Part shown: positions 1-6,099 of the stretch, piece after piece
How the letters are laid out: every line of letters starts with the position of its first letter
How positions within the stretch are numbered: the stretch's first letter is position 1
NCBI GenBank assembly: GCA_017467275.1
Contig: JAFTSN010000005.1
Location: 1-33,171, forward strand
Source of the DNA: Clostridia bacterium
GTDB taxonomy: Bacteria > Bacillota > Clostridia > Christensenellales > Borkfalkiaceae
Length of the DNA stretch: 33,171 nucleotides
Direction of reading: 5' to 3'
Notes under the pieces: model-generated
What the model saw: only the letters and a program-made list of their open reading frames with translations
The model's database searches: none
What the model was told of the DNA's origin: nothing
Made by a program: the position numbers and the translations under genes

Positions 1-74
1 GCTGGGGTGGCAGGATTTGAACCTACGAATGCCGGAATCAAAATCCGGTGCCTTAACCACTTGGCGACACCCCA
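1..74 (-). tRNA. tRNA-Gln(TTG)
   Basis: The minus strand folds as a complete cloverleaf. The acceptor stem TGGGGTG (5' end at 74) pairs with CACCCCA. The anticodon stem CCGGA/TCCGG carries the loop TTTTGAT with anticodon TTG. The T arm has GGTTCAAATCC. The discriminator is G at position 2, and position 1 is the first C of a probably encoded CCA that is cut by the window edge. It is the last gene of a four-tRNA minus-strand group. Confidence 0.95.
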
Positions 75-82
75 ATAATAAA

Positions 83-160
83 TGGGGCGGGCAGAGAGGA
101 TCGAACTCACGACCTCCAGGGCCACAATCTGGCGCTCTAACCAACTGAGCTATGCCCGCC
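83..160 (-). tRNA. tRNA-His(GTG)
   Basis: The minus-strand cloverleaf has anticodon loop TTGTGGC with anticodon GTG. It shows the histidine identity element: an extra 5' G at 160 opposite discriminator C at 86. CCA is encoded at 85-83. The anticodon stem CCAGA/CCTGG has an A-C mismatch at its innermost pair (positions 31-39), where T39 would be usual. The other stems are intact, so it is probably functional. Confidence 0.95.
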
Positions 161-168
161 ATTTATAC

Positions 169-245
169 TGGTGCGCCTGAAGAGATTCGAACTCCTGACA
201 CACGGCTTAGAAGGCCGTTGCTCTATCCAACTGAGCTACAGGCGC
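169..245 (-). tRNA. tRNA-Arg(TCT)
   Basis: Minus-strand cloverleaf. The acceptor stem GCGCCTG pairs with CAGGCGC. The anticodon stem ACGGC/GCCGT carries the loop CTTCTAA with anticodon TCT, which reads AGA/AGG. The T arm contains GTTCGAATC, and CCA is encoded at 171-169. Confidence 0.95.
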
Positions 246-269
246 ATATTTGACACGCCCGCAAAAAAG

Positions 270-343
<74 letters not shown>

Positions 344-379
344 ATATCCATAACGGTGCCGTATCAACAACGCCTGTAT

Positions 380-408
380 ATAATAACACTATTTCGGGGA
401 ATTGTCAA
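380..408 (-). promoter_or_regulatory. Sigma-A promoter of the tRNA group
   Basis: On the minus strand TTGACA (408-403) and TATTAT (385-380) are separated by exactly 17 bases. A TGT triplet precedes the -10, giving an extended -10. Predicted initiation lies about 30 bases upstream of tRNA-Gly. Confidence 0.85.
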
Positions 409-459
409 ATATTTTTTGCGCTTTTTTATAAAATTTTCCCAAAAATTTTTACCTTTTCC

Positions 460-480
460 AAAACGGCGCCGTTTTTCAGC
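460..480 (-). terminator. Possible terminator of the DUF1294 gene
   Basis: A perfect 16-base palindrome (460-475), AAAACGGC/GCCGTTTT, lies about 40 bases past the minus-strand DUF1294 stop. The T run of its right arm could serve as the U tract. The stem is short and the rest of 409-512 is AT-rich with no gene seen, so the call is weak. Confidence 0.35.
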
Positions 481-512
481 TTTGAAAGGGATTTTTACCG
501 CTGAAATCCTAA

Positions 513-848
513 TTAAACGATAAAAAATGTAAATCCTGAACGGAATGCCAACACCCATATATACACGTTAAACACGGCAAGCATGGGTATGACCAACATC
601 AAAAACAGACTCTTCAAGCGGTATTTATAAAAAAACATGCAGACGTAAATGGTGATTGCACCGCCTAAAAACGCCGTTAAAAACAGACGACCGTCAGAGG
701 ACTTGTTCGGCTCGCCATCCACCGTTTCGTCCTTAAGCCCTTTGATAAGCAGAAAAGCATAGAAATTAATAGCGAGAATATATGCGATAAAAAAGAGATA
801 GAGGATACGCATATAAAAAGTATGCGCGCTTTCCGAAAAAAAACACAT
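513..848 (-). CDS. DUF1294 family small membrane protein
   Basis: This small integral membrane protein of 111 residues has three or four hydrophobic segments. A first helix begins near residue 14, and a Gly-Gly-Ala helix near 60 is followed by a basic Tyr-Lys-Tyr-Arg-Leu-Lys stretch and then a last pair of hydrophobic segments. That order (helix, linker, GG-containing helix, basic loop with Lys, helix) is the DUF1294 pattern, whose function is unknown. Neither possible start, ATG at 848 or ATG at 812, has a good ribosome site. The 812 start puts the first helix at the N-terminus as is usual for the family, so the protein may be only 99 residues. The gene begins seven bases after the U tract of the upstream gene's terminator and no separate promoter is obvious. 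It may be expressed by read-through. Confidence 0.7.
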   Translation of the reverse strand: MCFFSESAHTFYMRILYLFFIAYILAINFYAFLLIKGLKDETVDGEPNKSSDGRLFLTAFLGGAITIYVCMFFYKYRLKSLFLMLVIPMLAVFNVYIWVLAFRSGFTFFIV

Positions 849-854
849 CCGTTA

Positions 855-880
855 AAAAACGCGCCTTAAAATAAGGCGCG
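855..880 (-). terminator. Intrinsic terminator after the TSCPD gene
   Basis: On the minus strand a perfect 9-base-pair stem CGCGCCTTA/TAAGGCGCG with a 3-base loop is followed by a run of T (complement of 855-859). It ends the minus-strand HPr-like/DUF4364/TSCPD group. Confidence 0.85.
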
Positions 881-921
881 CTAGTGCAAATAAGCTCTTG
901 CATAAACCTGTGAGAAGACCT

Positions 922-1188
922 TTACTCAGCAGATTCGGCGAGTTTGGTCTGTTTATAATCCGTGATCGCTTTGGAAAGCTGGTCGGGGCAGGACGTGCCG
1001 TTACGGCATTTGATTCCTGCAAGCAAGCTTTCGATTTCATCAATCGTTTTGCCCTCGACGAGTCGCGCAATGCCTTGAAGATTGCCGCCGCAACCGCCGA
1101 TAAAACGCACGCCGTGCAGTCTGTTATCGGCGTCGACCTCAAAGAGAATTTGACGGGAACAGGTCCCTTTGGTGGAATAAGTAAACAT
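922..1188 (-). CDS. TIGR03905-type TSCPD domain protein
   Basis: An 88-residue protein made of a single TSCPD domain. It opens with MFTYSTKGTCSR, has the Gly-Gly-Cys-Gly-Gly-Asn motif near residues 31-36, and holds the family-naming Thr-Ser-Cys-Pro-Asp at about 65-69. The four cysteines (C10, C33, C61, C67) match the four-Cys small stand-alone family common in Clostridia. TSCPD domains also occur at the C-terminus of class II ribonucleotide reductases, where they are thought to bind metal or nucleic acid; the role of the stand-alone form is not known. The start has an AAGAGG ribosome site. It lies 44 bases downstream of DUF4364 on the same strand and is probably cotranscribed with it. Confidence 0.9.
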   Translation of the reverse strand: MFTYSTKGTCSRQILFEVDADNRLHGVRFIGGCGGNLQGIARLVEGKTIDEIESLLAGIKCRNGTSCPDQLSKAITDYKQTKLAESAE

Positions 1189-1232
1189 ATCGATTTATAC
1201 CTCTTTCTTATATTTTTCTTGGTGATAAGGAT

Positions 1233-1760
1233 TTAATCTACGAGCGTTTCATAGATGGCGGAGTATAACTCCGAAGCTTTGCTTTCCCAGCTTTTATAAA
1301 TATTTTGCGCCGTCTTTTTATCGGGAAGCACAAACTTAAGCTCGAGCATAGGTTGCATGGGCGCGAGGATTTTCAAAAACACTGTGTAGGTGCCGTCTTT
1401 ATTGCGAAAATAATCTGCCTTACACTGTTGTCTCGTGCGAAGCTTACTGCTGTTCTTTTTAACGAATGCGGAAATTTCCTCACGGGTACTTTTGGGAATA
1501 TTGATATAAAAATTATTCAGACTCTCCCTACCGTCGGAGGTAATGGTGTAGAGCGGTTCCTCCTCCGTGAAATTGGATTGGCAGATAAATCCGTCCTCGA
1601 TAAGACGGGGGATAAGCTCCATGCAGTCCATATAGTTTAACCATGAGTTGCTCGTCGTGCACATTTCCACGAGCGTGCGCTCGGAAAGCGCGCTTTCCAT
1701 TTTATCGAAAACGAAAAGCACGATAAGTTTATTGACTGACGTTTCACCTTGGATCTGCAT
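1233..1760 (-). CDS. DUF4364 family protein (winged-helix-like)
   Basis: A 175-residue soluble protein matching the Firmicute DUF4364 family. The N-terminal half (residues 10-80) reads like a winged helix: a short helix, a recognition segment around the TTSNSWLNYMDC stretch, then a beta hairpin ending in the acidic EEEPLYTIT stretch. The C-terminal half is an alpha/beta domain. The family is usually described as a putative transcriptional regulator, with no proven target. The start is clear: AAGGAG lies six bases before ATG. It is the middle gene of the minus-strand group between the HPr-like and TSCPD genes. Length is normal for the family. Confidence 0.85.
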   Translation of the reverse strand: MQIQGETSVNKLIVLFVFDKMESALSERTLVEMCTTSNSWLNYMDCMELIPRLIEDGFICQSNFTEEEPLYTITSDGRESLNNFYINIPKSTREEISAFVKKNSSKLRTRQQCKADYFRNKDGTYTVFLKILAPMQPMLELKFVLPDKKTAQNIYKSWESKASELYSAIYETLVD

Positions 1761-1793
1761 TTTGAGCTCCTTAAAATTTTTCTTTTGCAGTTC

Positions 1794-1829
1794 AAAAAAG
1801 ACGAAACGGCGCGCCCGATAAAGGGCGCG
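1794..1829 (-). terminator. GC-rich hairpin after the HPr-like gene
   Basis: CGCGCCC (1810-1816) pairs with GGGCGCG (1823-1829) around a 6-base loop. On the minus strand an A/T-rich stretch with six T follows about ten bases later. It could terminate or attenuate transcription between the HPr-like and DUF4364 genes. The U tract is too distant for a confident call. Confidence 0.45.
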
Positions 1830-1868
1830 ACCGACCGAAGCGTTTTCTTCCGCTTTTCTTGCCGAAAA

Positions 1869-2096
1869 TCAGGCGGCGAAAGCTTGAAGCTTCTCTAAAA
1901 GTTCTCCGCAGTCGTCCGAATAGATCTCAACGGTGAGCGGCTGGGAAAGATCGAGAGAGAAAATACCGAGAATAGACTTTGCGTCAACCACGTATTTTCC
2001 ACTCTTTAAAAGGATTTCGTAAGGGCAATCCTGCGTGATCGCAACGAATTCCTTAACCTTTTGTGCCATTTCAAGCGAAATTTTAACAGATTTCAT
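1869..2096 (-). CDS. HPr-like protein lacking the phosphoacceptor histidine
   Basis: A 75-residue protein that aligns with the second half of HPr, the PTS phosphocarrier. Ala-Lys-Ser-Ile-Leu-Gly (39-44) corresponds to the conserved region around the regulatory Ser46 of Bacillus HPr, followed by the Phe-Ser-Leu strand and a C-terminal helix. The N-terminal loop that should carry the Gly-(Ile/Leu)-His-Ala-Arg active site is shortened and has neither His nor Arg; the whole protein has no histidine. It therefore cannot pass phosphate from Enzyme I in the usual way. A Crh-like regulatory role through the serine (Ser41) is possible but is inference. The start has GGAGG eight to twelve bases upstream and its own strong promoter at 2132-2160. 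Confidence 0.8.
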   Translation of the reverse strand: MKSVKISLEMAQKVKEFVAITQDCPYEILLKSGKYVVDAKSILGIFSLDLSQPLTVEIYSDDCGELLEKLQAFAA

Positions 2097-2131
2097 AAAA
2101 CAAATAACCTCCGAACTTAATGGTTGCCTAT

Positions 2132-2160
2132 ATTATACATGAAATTTTGCATAAAATCAA
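2132..2160 (-). promoter_or_regulatory. Promoter of the HPr-like gene group
   Basis: On the minus strand TTGATT (2160-2155) and a perfect TATAAT (2137-2132) are spaced by 17 bases. The predicted start near 2125 leaves a leader of about 28 bases carrying the GGAGG site. Confidence 0.8.
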
Positions 2161-2180
2161 GAATTTTCCAAAAAAATATT

Positions 2181-2208
2181 TTGAATATTTTCGTTTTTGT
2201 ATTATAAT
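2181..2208 (+). promoter_or_regulatory. Promoter of the NUDIX gene
   Basis: TTGAAT (2181-2186) and TATAAT (2203-2208) with a 16-base spacer lie about 50 bases upstream of the NUDIX start. It is divergent from the HPr-like promoter, with the two -35 regions about 20 bases apart. Confidence 0.65.
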
Positions 2209-2258
2209 GATATTATAAGCGGCGAAAAGCTGTTGATTTTAGCCGAAAGGAGTAAATT

Positions 2259-2786
2259 ATGCAATTAACGGAAACCACGGTCCAAAAAAATTACGTCTAT
2301 CGCGGTAAAATTATTTCGGTGCGTTCGGATGACGCGCTTCTTCCCGACGGGTCTCCCTGCAAGCGGGAGCTAATCGAGCACTCGGGCGGGGCGGCGGTTC
2401 TTTACGTGGAGGACGGAAAACTCCTTCTCGTCAAGCAGTTCCGCTATGCCTACGGCGAAGTGATTTACGAGATTCCCGCAGGCAAGCTGGAAAAAGGGGA
2501 GGATCCGAAACAGGCGGCGCTTCGCGAGTTGGAGGAGGAAGCGGGCGTGTGTGCGACAGAGGCAGAACTTCTCTTTGTGCTCTATCCGACTCCTGGTTAC
2601 ACGAATGAAAAGATATATATCTATAAAGCTGAAAACGGCGTTAAAAAGACGGCTCATCCCGACGACGGGGAATTTATCGCCGCGGAGTGGATTGCGCTTT
2701 CTGAGGCGGAAAGAATGCTTAAAAACGGTGTTTTAAGAGATGCGAAAACCATTGTCGCGCTTCAGGCTTATTTATTGAATAAATAA
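2259..2786 (+). CDS. NUDIX hydrolase, ADP-ribose pyrophosphatase-like
   Basis: A 175-residue NUDIX protein of the ADP-sugar pyrophosphatase (NudF/YffH-like) group, expected to split ADP-ribose or a related nucleotide sugar into AMP and a sugar phosphate in the cytosol. The full NUDIX box is present at residues 75-97: G-x5-E-x7-REL-x-EE-x-GV, with Arg-Glu-Leu-Glu-Glu-Glu as the metal-binding core. The YPTPGYTNE segment downstream is typical of the ADP-ribose subgroup. Ribosome site AAAGGAG lies seven bases before ATG. It is a single-gene unit, with a promoter at 2181-2208 and a strong terminator directly after the stop. The exact substrate cannot be fixed from sequence. Confidence 0.9.
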   Translation: MQLTETTVQKNYVYRGKIISVRSDDALLPDGSPCKRELIEHSGGAAVLYVEDGKLLLVKQFRYAYGEVIYEIPAGKLEKGEDPKQAALRELEEEAGVCATEAELLFVLYPTPGYTNEKIYIYKAENGVKKTAHPDDGEFIAAEWIALSEAERMLKNGVLRDAKTIVALQAYLLNK

Positions 2787-2790
2787 AAAA

Positions 2791-2821
2791 ACGGGGTCGA
2801 TGTTTCGACTCCGTTTTTTTT
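2791..2821 (+). terminator. Intrinsic terminator of the NUDIX gene
   Basis: ACGGGGTCGA pairs with TCGACTCCGT (10 pairs, one G-T) around a 4-base loop, followed by eight T. It begins five bases after the stop codon. Confidence 0.9.
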
Positions 2822-2893
2822 GCCTGAGCGGGGATCGAGCTCGGGCGTTCTTGTTTGCGCTTTTTAAGGCGTGATTCCGTTTTCGGAAAACGC

Positions 2894-3106
2894 TCAGCAA
2901 CCGCAGTTACATCCACAGCCGCAGCTGGGCGTAAGCAGGGACGAAAGCGTGCCGTTTTTGTAAAGACAATAGAGAAGCGCGATGATGATGGGTAAGCCGC
3001 AGCCGCTGAAAATACCTTCGCAGAACACTCCGTCTTTCGAGCCGAGCACAAGCAAAGCGATGAGAATCCAAAGGGTGGTGTTATGACCCTGAGAGCAGCA
3101 ATTCAT
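2894..3106 (-). CDS. Small Cys-rich hydrophobic protein
   Basis: A 70-residue protein with no family I can name with certainty. It starts Met-Asn-Cys-Cys and has two hydrophobic stretches (about 11-22 and 38-49). It ends in an alternating Gly-Cys tail (Cys-Gly-Cys-Gly-Cys-Asn-Cys-Gly-Cys), with nine cysteines in all. Similar Cys/Gly-tailed mini membrane proteins recur in Clostridia and are sometimes labelled chorion-like high-cysteine proteins. GGAGG lies seven bases before ATG, so it is well supported as a translated gene. Its 5' leader overlaps a two-level inverted repeat (3129-3181). Metal binding or spore/cell-envelope structure are possibilities only. Confidence 0.7.
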   Translation of the reverse strand: MNCCSQGHNTTLWILIALLVLGSKDGVFCEGIFSGCGLPIIIALLYCLYKNGTLSSLLTPSCGCGCNCGC

Positions 3107-3128
3107 AAATGAAACCTCCTGTGTTTTT

Positions 3129-3181
3129 ACCGCAGGGGATATGTAAAAACGATTTTGCGTAGTATACGCAAGGCCTGCGGT
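3129..3181. repeat. Two-level inverted repeat in the leader of the Cys-rich gene
   Basis: The outer arms ACCGCAGG (3129-3136) and CCTGCGGT (3174-3181) are exact complements. Between them an inner hairpin TTGCGTA/TACGCAA (3155-3161, 3165-3171) has a 3-base loop. The element sits immediately upstream of the ribosome site of the minus-strand Cys-rich gene, so its transcript leader should fold. Around it, 3182-3261 is AT-rich with no gene seen. Confidence 0.6.
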
Positions 3182-3261
3182 TTTATCTTTCTATTACATT
3201 TTATTATCGCACGTAAAAAAATGTTACGGTATCGCTTTTTTGATTTTTCCCGTTTATTTTC

Positions 3262-3290
3262 TTGCCAAGTAAAAAAAAATGCGTTATAAT
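3262..3290 (+). promoter_or_regulatory. Promoter of the ECF-coaX group
   Basis: TTGCCA (3262-3267) and TATAAT (3285-3290) with a 17-base spacer. Predicted initiation is near 3297. Confidence 0.85.
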
Positions 3291-3296
3291 ATAAAA

Positions 3297-3416
3297 GAAC
3301 GGTTGTGTTTTTTGTGGCAGATATGCTTACGGTAGTCTGACCGATCAAACGAAAAGCGCAAACGGAATACTATTTTTCTACGGGTACTTTTGCTAAAAGG
3401 CTCGATGGAGGTTATT
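3297..3416 (+). other. Long 5' leader of the ECF transporter gene
   Basis: About 120 transcribed bases separate the predicted start from the ATG at 3417. Small hairpins are possible (CGGT/ACCG near 3330-3345; CTTTT/AAAAG just before GGAGG at 3407-3411). I do not recognise a known riboswitch class. The leader is longer than most others in the window and precedes a vitamin-type transporter, so regulation is plausible but unproven. Confidence 0.35.
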
Positions 3417-4025
3417 ATGGAAGCAGGAAAGAATTTCTTTTCGGCAAAAAACGTGACGGGGACTGCGGTTCTTCTCGCCCTCGTGATCGTTTTGCAGGCA
3501 GTGGGCGGCACGATTTCAATCGGTGTCGCGCAGTTGAATTTCACTTTGATCCCGATCGTTCTCGGGGCAGTGTTGTTCGGACCGCTTGTCGGTGCCTTTT
3601 TGGGGTTGGCGTGCGGTGTGGTCGTACTGATTCAAGTAATTATGGGAGGAATTCCATTTTATGCGCTCATCTGGACGAACGACCCCGTTGTAACAACGCT
3701 TACCTGTATCTTGAAAACAACGGCGGCAGGTTTTGTTGCGGGCTGGATTTTCAAATTATTGCAAAAAAAGAACGATTATCTGGCTCTGTTCGTCGCGTCG
3801 GGAATCGTTCCTGTGATAAATACGGCACTATTTATTCTCGGGTGCCTTTGTATGACCGATTCCGTCTACACTATGGCGGGAGAGCAGAACGTGCTCGTGT
3901 TTATTCTCGTGGGGATCGTAACGTTTAATTTCTTTATCGAATTTGGACTCAATCTAATCGTTGCTCCTGCGCTTCAAAGAACGATAGGCGTTATCAATAG
4001 AATTTATGGAAGGAAAAAAGCATGA
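3417..4025 (+). CDS. ECF transporter S component, probably for pantothenate
   Basis: This is the substrate-binding membrane subunit of an energy-coupling-factor vitamin importer, about 202 residues with six hydrophobic helices. It has the usual S-component features: a short N-terminal cytosolic piece, a Gly/Ala-rich first helix with the Ala-x3-Ala type contact region, and the GxxxGxxxG-rich segment after FGPLVGAFLG. The start at 3417 has GGAGG five bases upstream; upstream ATGs in frame lack this. The stop overlaps the coaX start by four bases (ATGA), which suggests translational coupling and a shared pathway, so pantothenate (PanT-like) is the best guess for substrate. The A, A' and T subunits are not in this window and are presumably shared. 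Confidence 0.8.
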   Translation: MEAGKNFFSAKNVTGTAVLLALVIVLQAVGGTISIGVAQLNFTLIPIVLGAVLFGPLVGAFLGLACGVVVLIQVIMGGIPFYALIWTNDPVVTTLTCILKTTAAGFVAGWIFKLLQKKNDYLALFVASGIVPVINTALFILGCLCMTDSVYTMAGEQNVLVFILVGIVTFNFFIEFGLNLIVAPALQRTIGVINRIYGRKKA

Positions 4026-4813
4026 TTATTTGTATCGACGTTGGTAACACAAACGTAAAATATGCAATCTACGACGGGGAGACGCTGAAAATTTCGTTTC
4101 GTGTTTCCACCGATTTAAAAAAGACCTCGGACGAATACGGCTCGCAGCTTGTGAATATGCTAAAAGTGATGGACATTCGTCGTGCGGACGTGACGGGCGG
4201 CATCGTTTCCTCCGTCGTGCCCTCGCTCGATTACACAATCGACAGAATGTGCGATCTCTATTTGGGAATCAAGCCGCACCATATTGCGCCGGGGCTTAAA
4301 TCGGGGCTGAATATCCGTTGCGACGACGTGAGAGAGGTAGGCGCTGACCGAATCGTGAACTGTGTTTCGGCAATTGTGGAATACGGCGAAAATAAGCCCA
4401 TGATTGTGGTGGATTTCGGCACGGCGACAACCTTCAACGTGATTAGTGAAAACAACGAATTTATCGGCGGCGTCATTTCGCCGGGGATCAAGGGCTCCTT
4501 GGATTCCCTTGTCAACGGCACGGCGAAGCTGCCCAGAGTGGAGATTGAAGCACCGAAGAGCATTATTGCGAAAAACACCGTCACGAATATGCAGGCGGGG
4601 ATCGTTTTCGGGTTTGCGGGGTTGGTGGAATATATAGTCACGCGGATCAAAAAAGAACTCAAGCGCAGTGACGTTAAAACGGTTGCTACGGGCGGCTTCA
4701 GCGAGATTATTTCCAAAGAGGTCTCGTGTATCGACGTGGTGGATAAGCTGCTCACGCTCAAGGGCTTGAAATATCTCTATTATCTTAACAGACAGACAAG
4801 CCGTACCGAATAA
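4022..4813 (+). CDS. coaX: Type III pantothenate kinase
   Basis: Phosphorylates pantothenate to 4'-phosphopantothenate, the first step of coenzyme A synthesis. At 263 residues it has normal length. The ASKHA-fold signatures are present: phosphate-binding Asp-Val-Gly-Asn-Thr-Asn at 6-11, Gly-Ala-Asp-Arg at 107-110 (pantothenate site, catalytic Asp), and Asp-Phe-Gly-Thr-Ala-Thr-Thr at 131-137, followed by the GGVISPG segment. CoaX enzymes need a monovalent cation and are not inhibited by CoA. It overlaps the ECF S component by four bases, so uptake and phosphorylation of the vitamin are probably coupled. The next gene follows after about 50 bases on the same strand. Confidence 0.95.
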   Translation: MIICIDVGNTNVKYAIYDGETLKISFRVSTDLKKTSDEYGSQLVNMLKVMDIRRADVTGGIVSSVVPSLDYTIDRMCDLYLGIKPHHIAPGLKSGLNIRCDDVREVGADRIVNCVSAIVEYGENKPMIVVDFGTATTFNVISENNEFIGGVISPGIKGSLDSLVNGTAKLPRVEIEAPKSIIAKNTVTNMQAGIVFGFAGLVEYIVTRIKKELKRSDVKTVATGGFSEIISKEVSCIDVVDKLLTLKGLKYLYYLNRQTSRTE

Positions 4814-4864
4814 AAACGCGTTGAATGCGGGAAAATAAGAGAAGTCAAAAAGGAGAAGTGGCTC

Positions 4865-6064
4865 ATGTTGAAAAGGATGGGTATCGCGGTGCTCGGAACG
4901 GGTGATTTGGGTAAAGAGGTGTATCGTCTCTTTGATCGGAATCGGGAGTTTTATCTGAAAACGCAAAACGTCGAGTTCACCTTGGAGAGTGTGCTCGCGG
5001 AAAACGGCGGAGACGTGCCCGTAAAATGGGTGCCGACGGAAAAGCTTGCGGGCAATATTGCTGAGGTAATCGCGGATCCCGCCGTCGACGTCGTGATCGA
5101 CGCGCTTTCAGACGTGGAGCAGGCAAAGACCTATGCGCTCGCCTCGCTGCACGAGGGAAAGAACGTGGTGACGGCGAATGCCGAGCTTATTTGCCGATAT
5201 TTCTCCGAGCTTGAACGGGTTGCTAGGCGCAACGGTTGCGGCGTCTTTTTCGGCGCTTGCTGTTTAAGCGGTATTCCTGCCGTGCGTACACTTGCGGACG
5301 GTGTGCAGGCAGATAAGATTGCCGAAATTGCCTTAAACGTTCCCGATTTAAAAAAAGCGGGAAATAGGAACGGAGAACCTTACGCCGCCTATTGTCTGTC
5401 CGTTCTCGCGTCGCTTGCCTTTCACGTGCGGGTGGCGGTCGGGAAAATATTCCAAGATCTTGCGGCGGTCGAAAAAGCGGACGTTGAGCTCGGCAAAAAG
5501 TTTGGCTACGAATTAAAGACGCTCGCAATTGCCAAAAACACGGAAAAAGGCGTGGAGGCGCGCCTGCATCCCGTATTCGTTAAAAAATCCCATCCGCTTG
5601 CGGGCGTTGCGGAGGACGTGAGCGCCATTTGCTTGAAAGGCGAAAAGAGCGGCTGCTTGGTATTAAGCGGTAAAGGCGGCGTTTCCGCGACGGCGAGCGC
5701 GATCGTCAGCGACGTTTTGGGTGCGGCGACGCATTCAGAGCTCGGTTATGCCGTGGATCGGAATTTTGCTTCGTCTGATACGGGGACAAAGATTGTCAAC
5801 GATTTTAAAAGCGGCTATTATCTCCGCTTTAAATCCGTTGGCTCCGAGGGGCTTTTAAGTAAGCTTTCCGCCGTGCTTTCACGGGCAGGAATTTCCGTTT
5901 CAAGACTGGAGCAAAAGACGGGCGTAAGTCAGCTCGTCGAGTGGGAATCCGTGACCTTAGTAACCGAACAAAGCAGTGAAAACGCCATGAAGAATGCCAT
6001 TTCCAAAATCAAAAAGACGGGCGAAGTCACGCTTGAGGCGTTTGTCCGCGTGGAAGAGGACTGA
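4865..6064 (+). CDS. Homoserine dehydrogenase-like protein with ACT domain, catalytic core lost
   Basis: A 399-residue paralogue of homoserine dehydrogenase (aspartate-semialdehyde to homoserine, threonine/methionine pathway). The layout is N-terminal Rossmann fold (GTGDLG at 11-16, VVTAN at 101-105), a shortened catalytic domain with the family's ARLHPVF (232-238), HPLAGV (243-248) and Gly-rich closing segment, then a C-terminal ACT domain (about 318-395). Key residues are missing. The Lys after VVTAN is Ala106. The Glu of the usual EAxVxGxIP is replaced (the segment is FGACCLSGIP). The NGT-x-NYI and E-x-DP-x2-D-x2-G-x-D blocks are gone, the region 157-172 being far too short to hold them. 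Ordinary catalysis is unlikely; a regulatory or different dehydrogenase role is inferred. Ribosome site AAGGAG precedes the ATG. It sits between coaX and a PfkB kinase. Confidence 0.75.
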   Translation: MLKRMGIAVLGTGDLGKEVYRLFDRNREFYLKTQNVEFTLESVLAENGGDVPVKWVPTEKLAGNIAEVIADPAVDVVIDALSDVEQAKTYALASLHEGKNVVTANAELICRYFSELERVARRNGCGVFFGACCLSGIPAVRTLADGVQADKIAEIALNVPDLKKAGNRNGEPYAAYCLSVLASLAFHVRVAVGKIFQDLAAVEKADVELGKKFGYELKTLAIAKNTEKGVEARLHPVFVKKSHPLAGVAEDVSAICLKGEKSGCLVLSGKGGVSATASAIVSDVLGAATHSELGYAVDRNFASSDTGTKIVNDFKSGYYLRFKSVGSEGLLSKLSAVLSRAGISVSRLEQKTGVSQLVEWESVTLVTEQSSENAMKNAISKIKKTGEVTLEAFVRVEED

Positions 6065-6099
6065 AATTTTAACAAACAAAAAATCAGGGAGAGAAGAGT

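Noticed and set aside
3127-3348. Minus-strand frame of 73 codons between the Cys-rich and ECF genes
   Set aside because: No ribosome site, lies across the plus-strand promoter and the inverted repeat, and composition is unlike a protein.
4160-4966. Long open frame on the minus strand opposite coaX
   Set aside because: It is antisense to a clear coaX gene, has no ribosome site and shows His/Arg-rich composition typical of a shadow frame.
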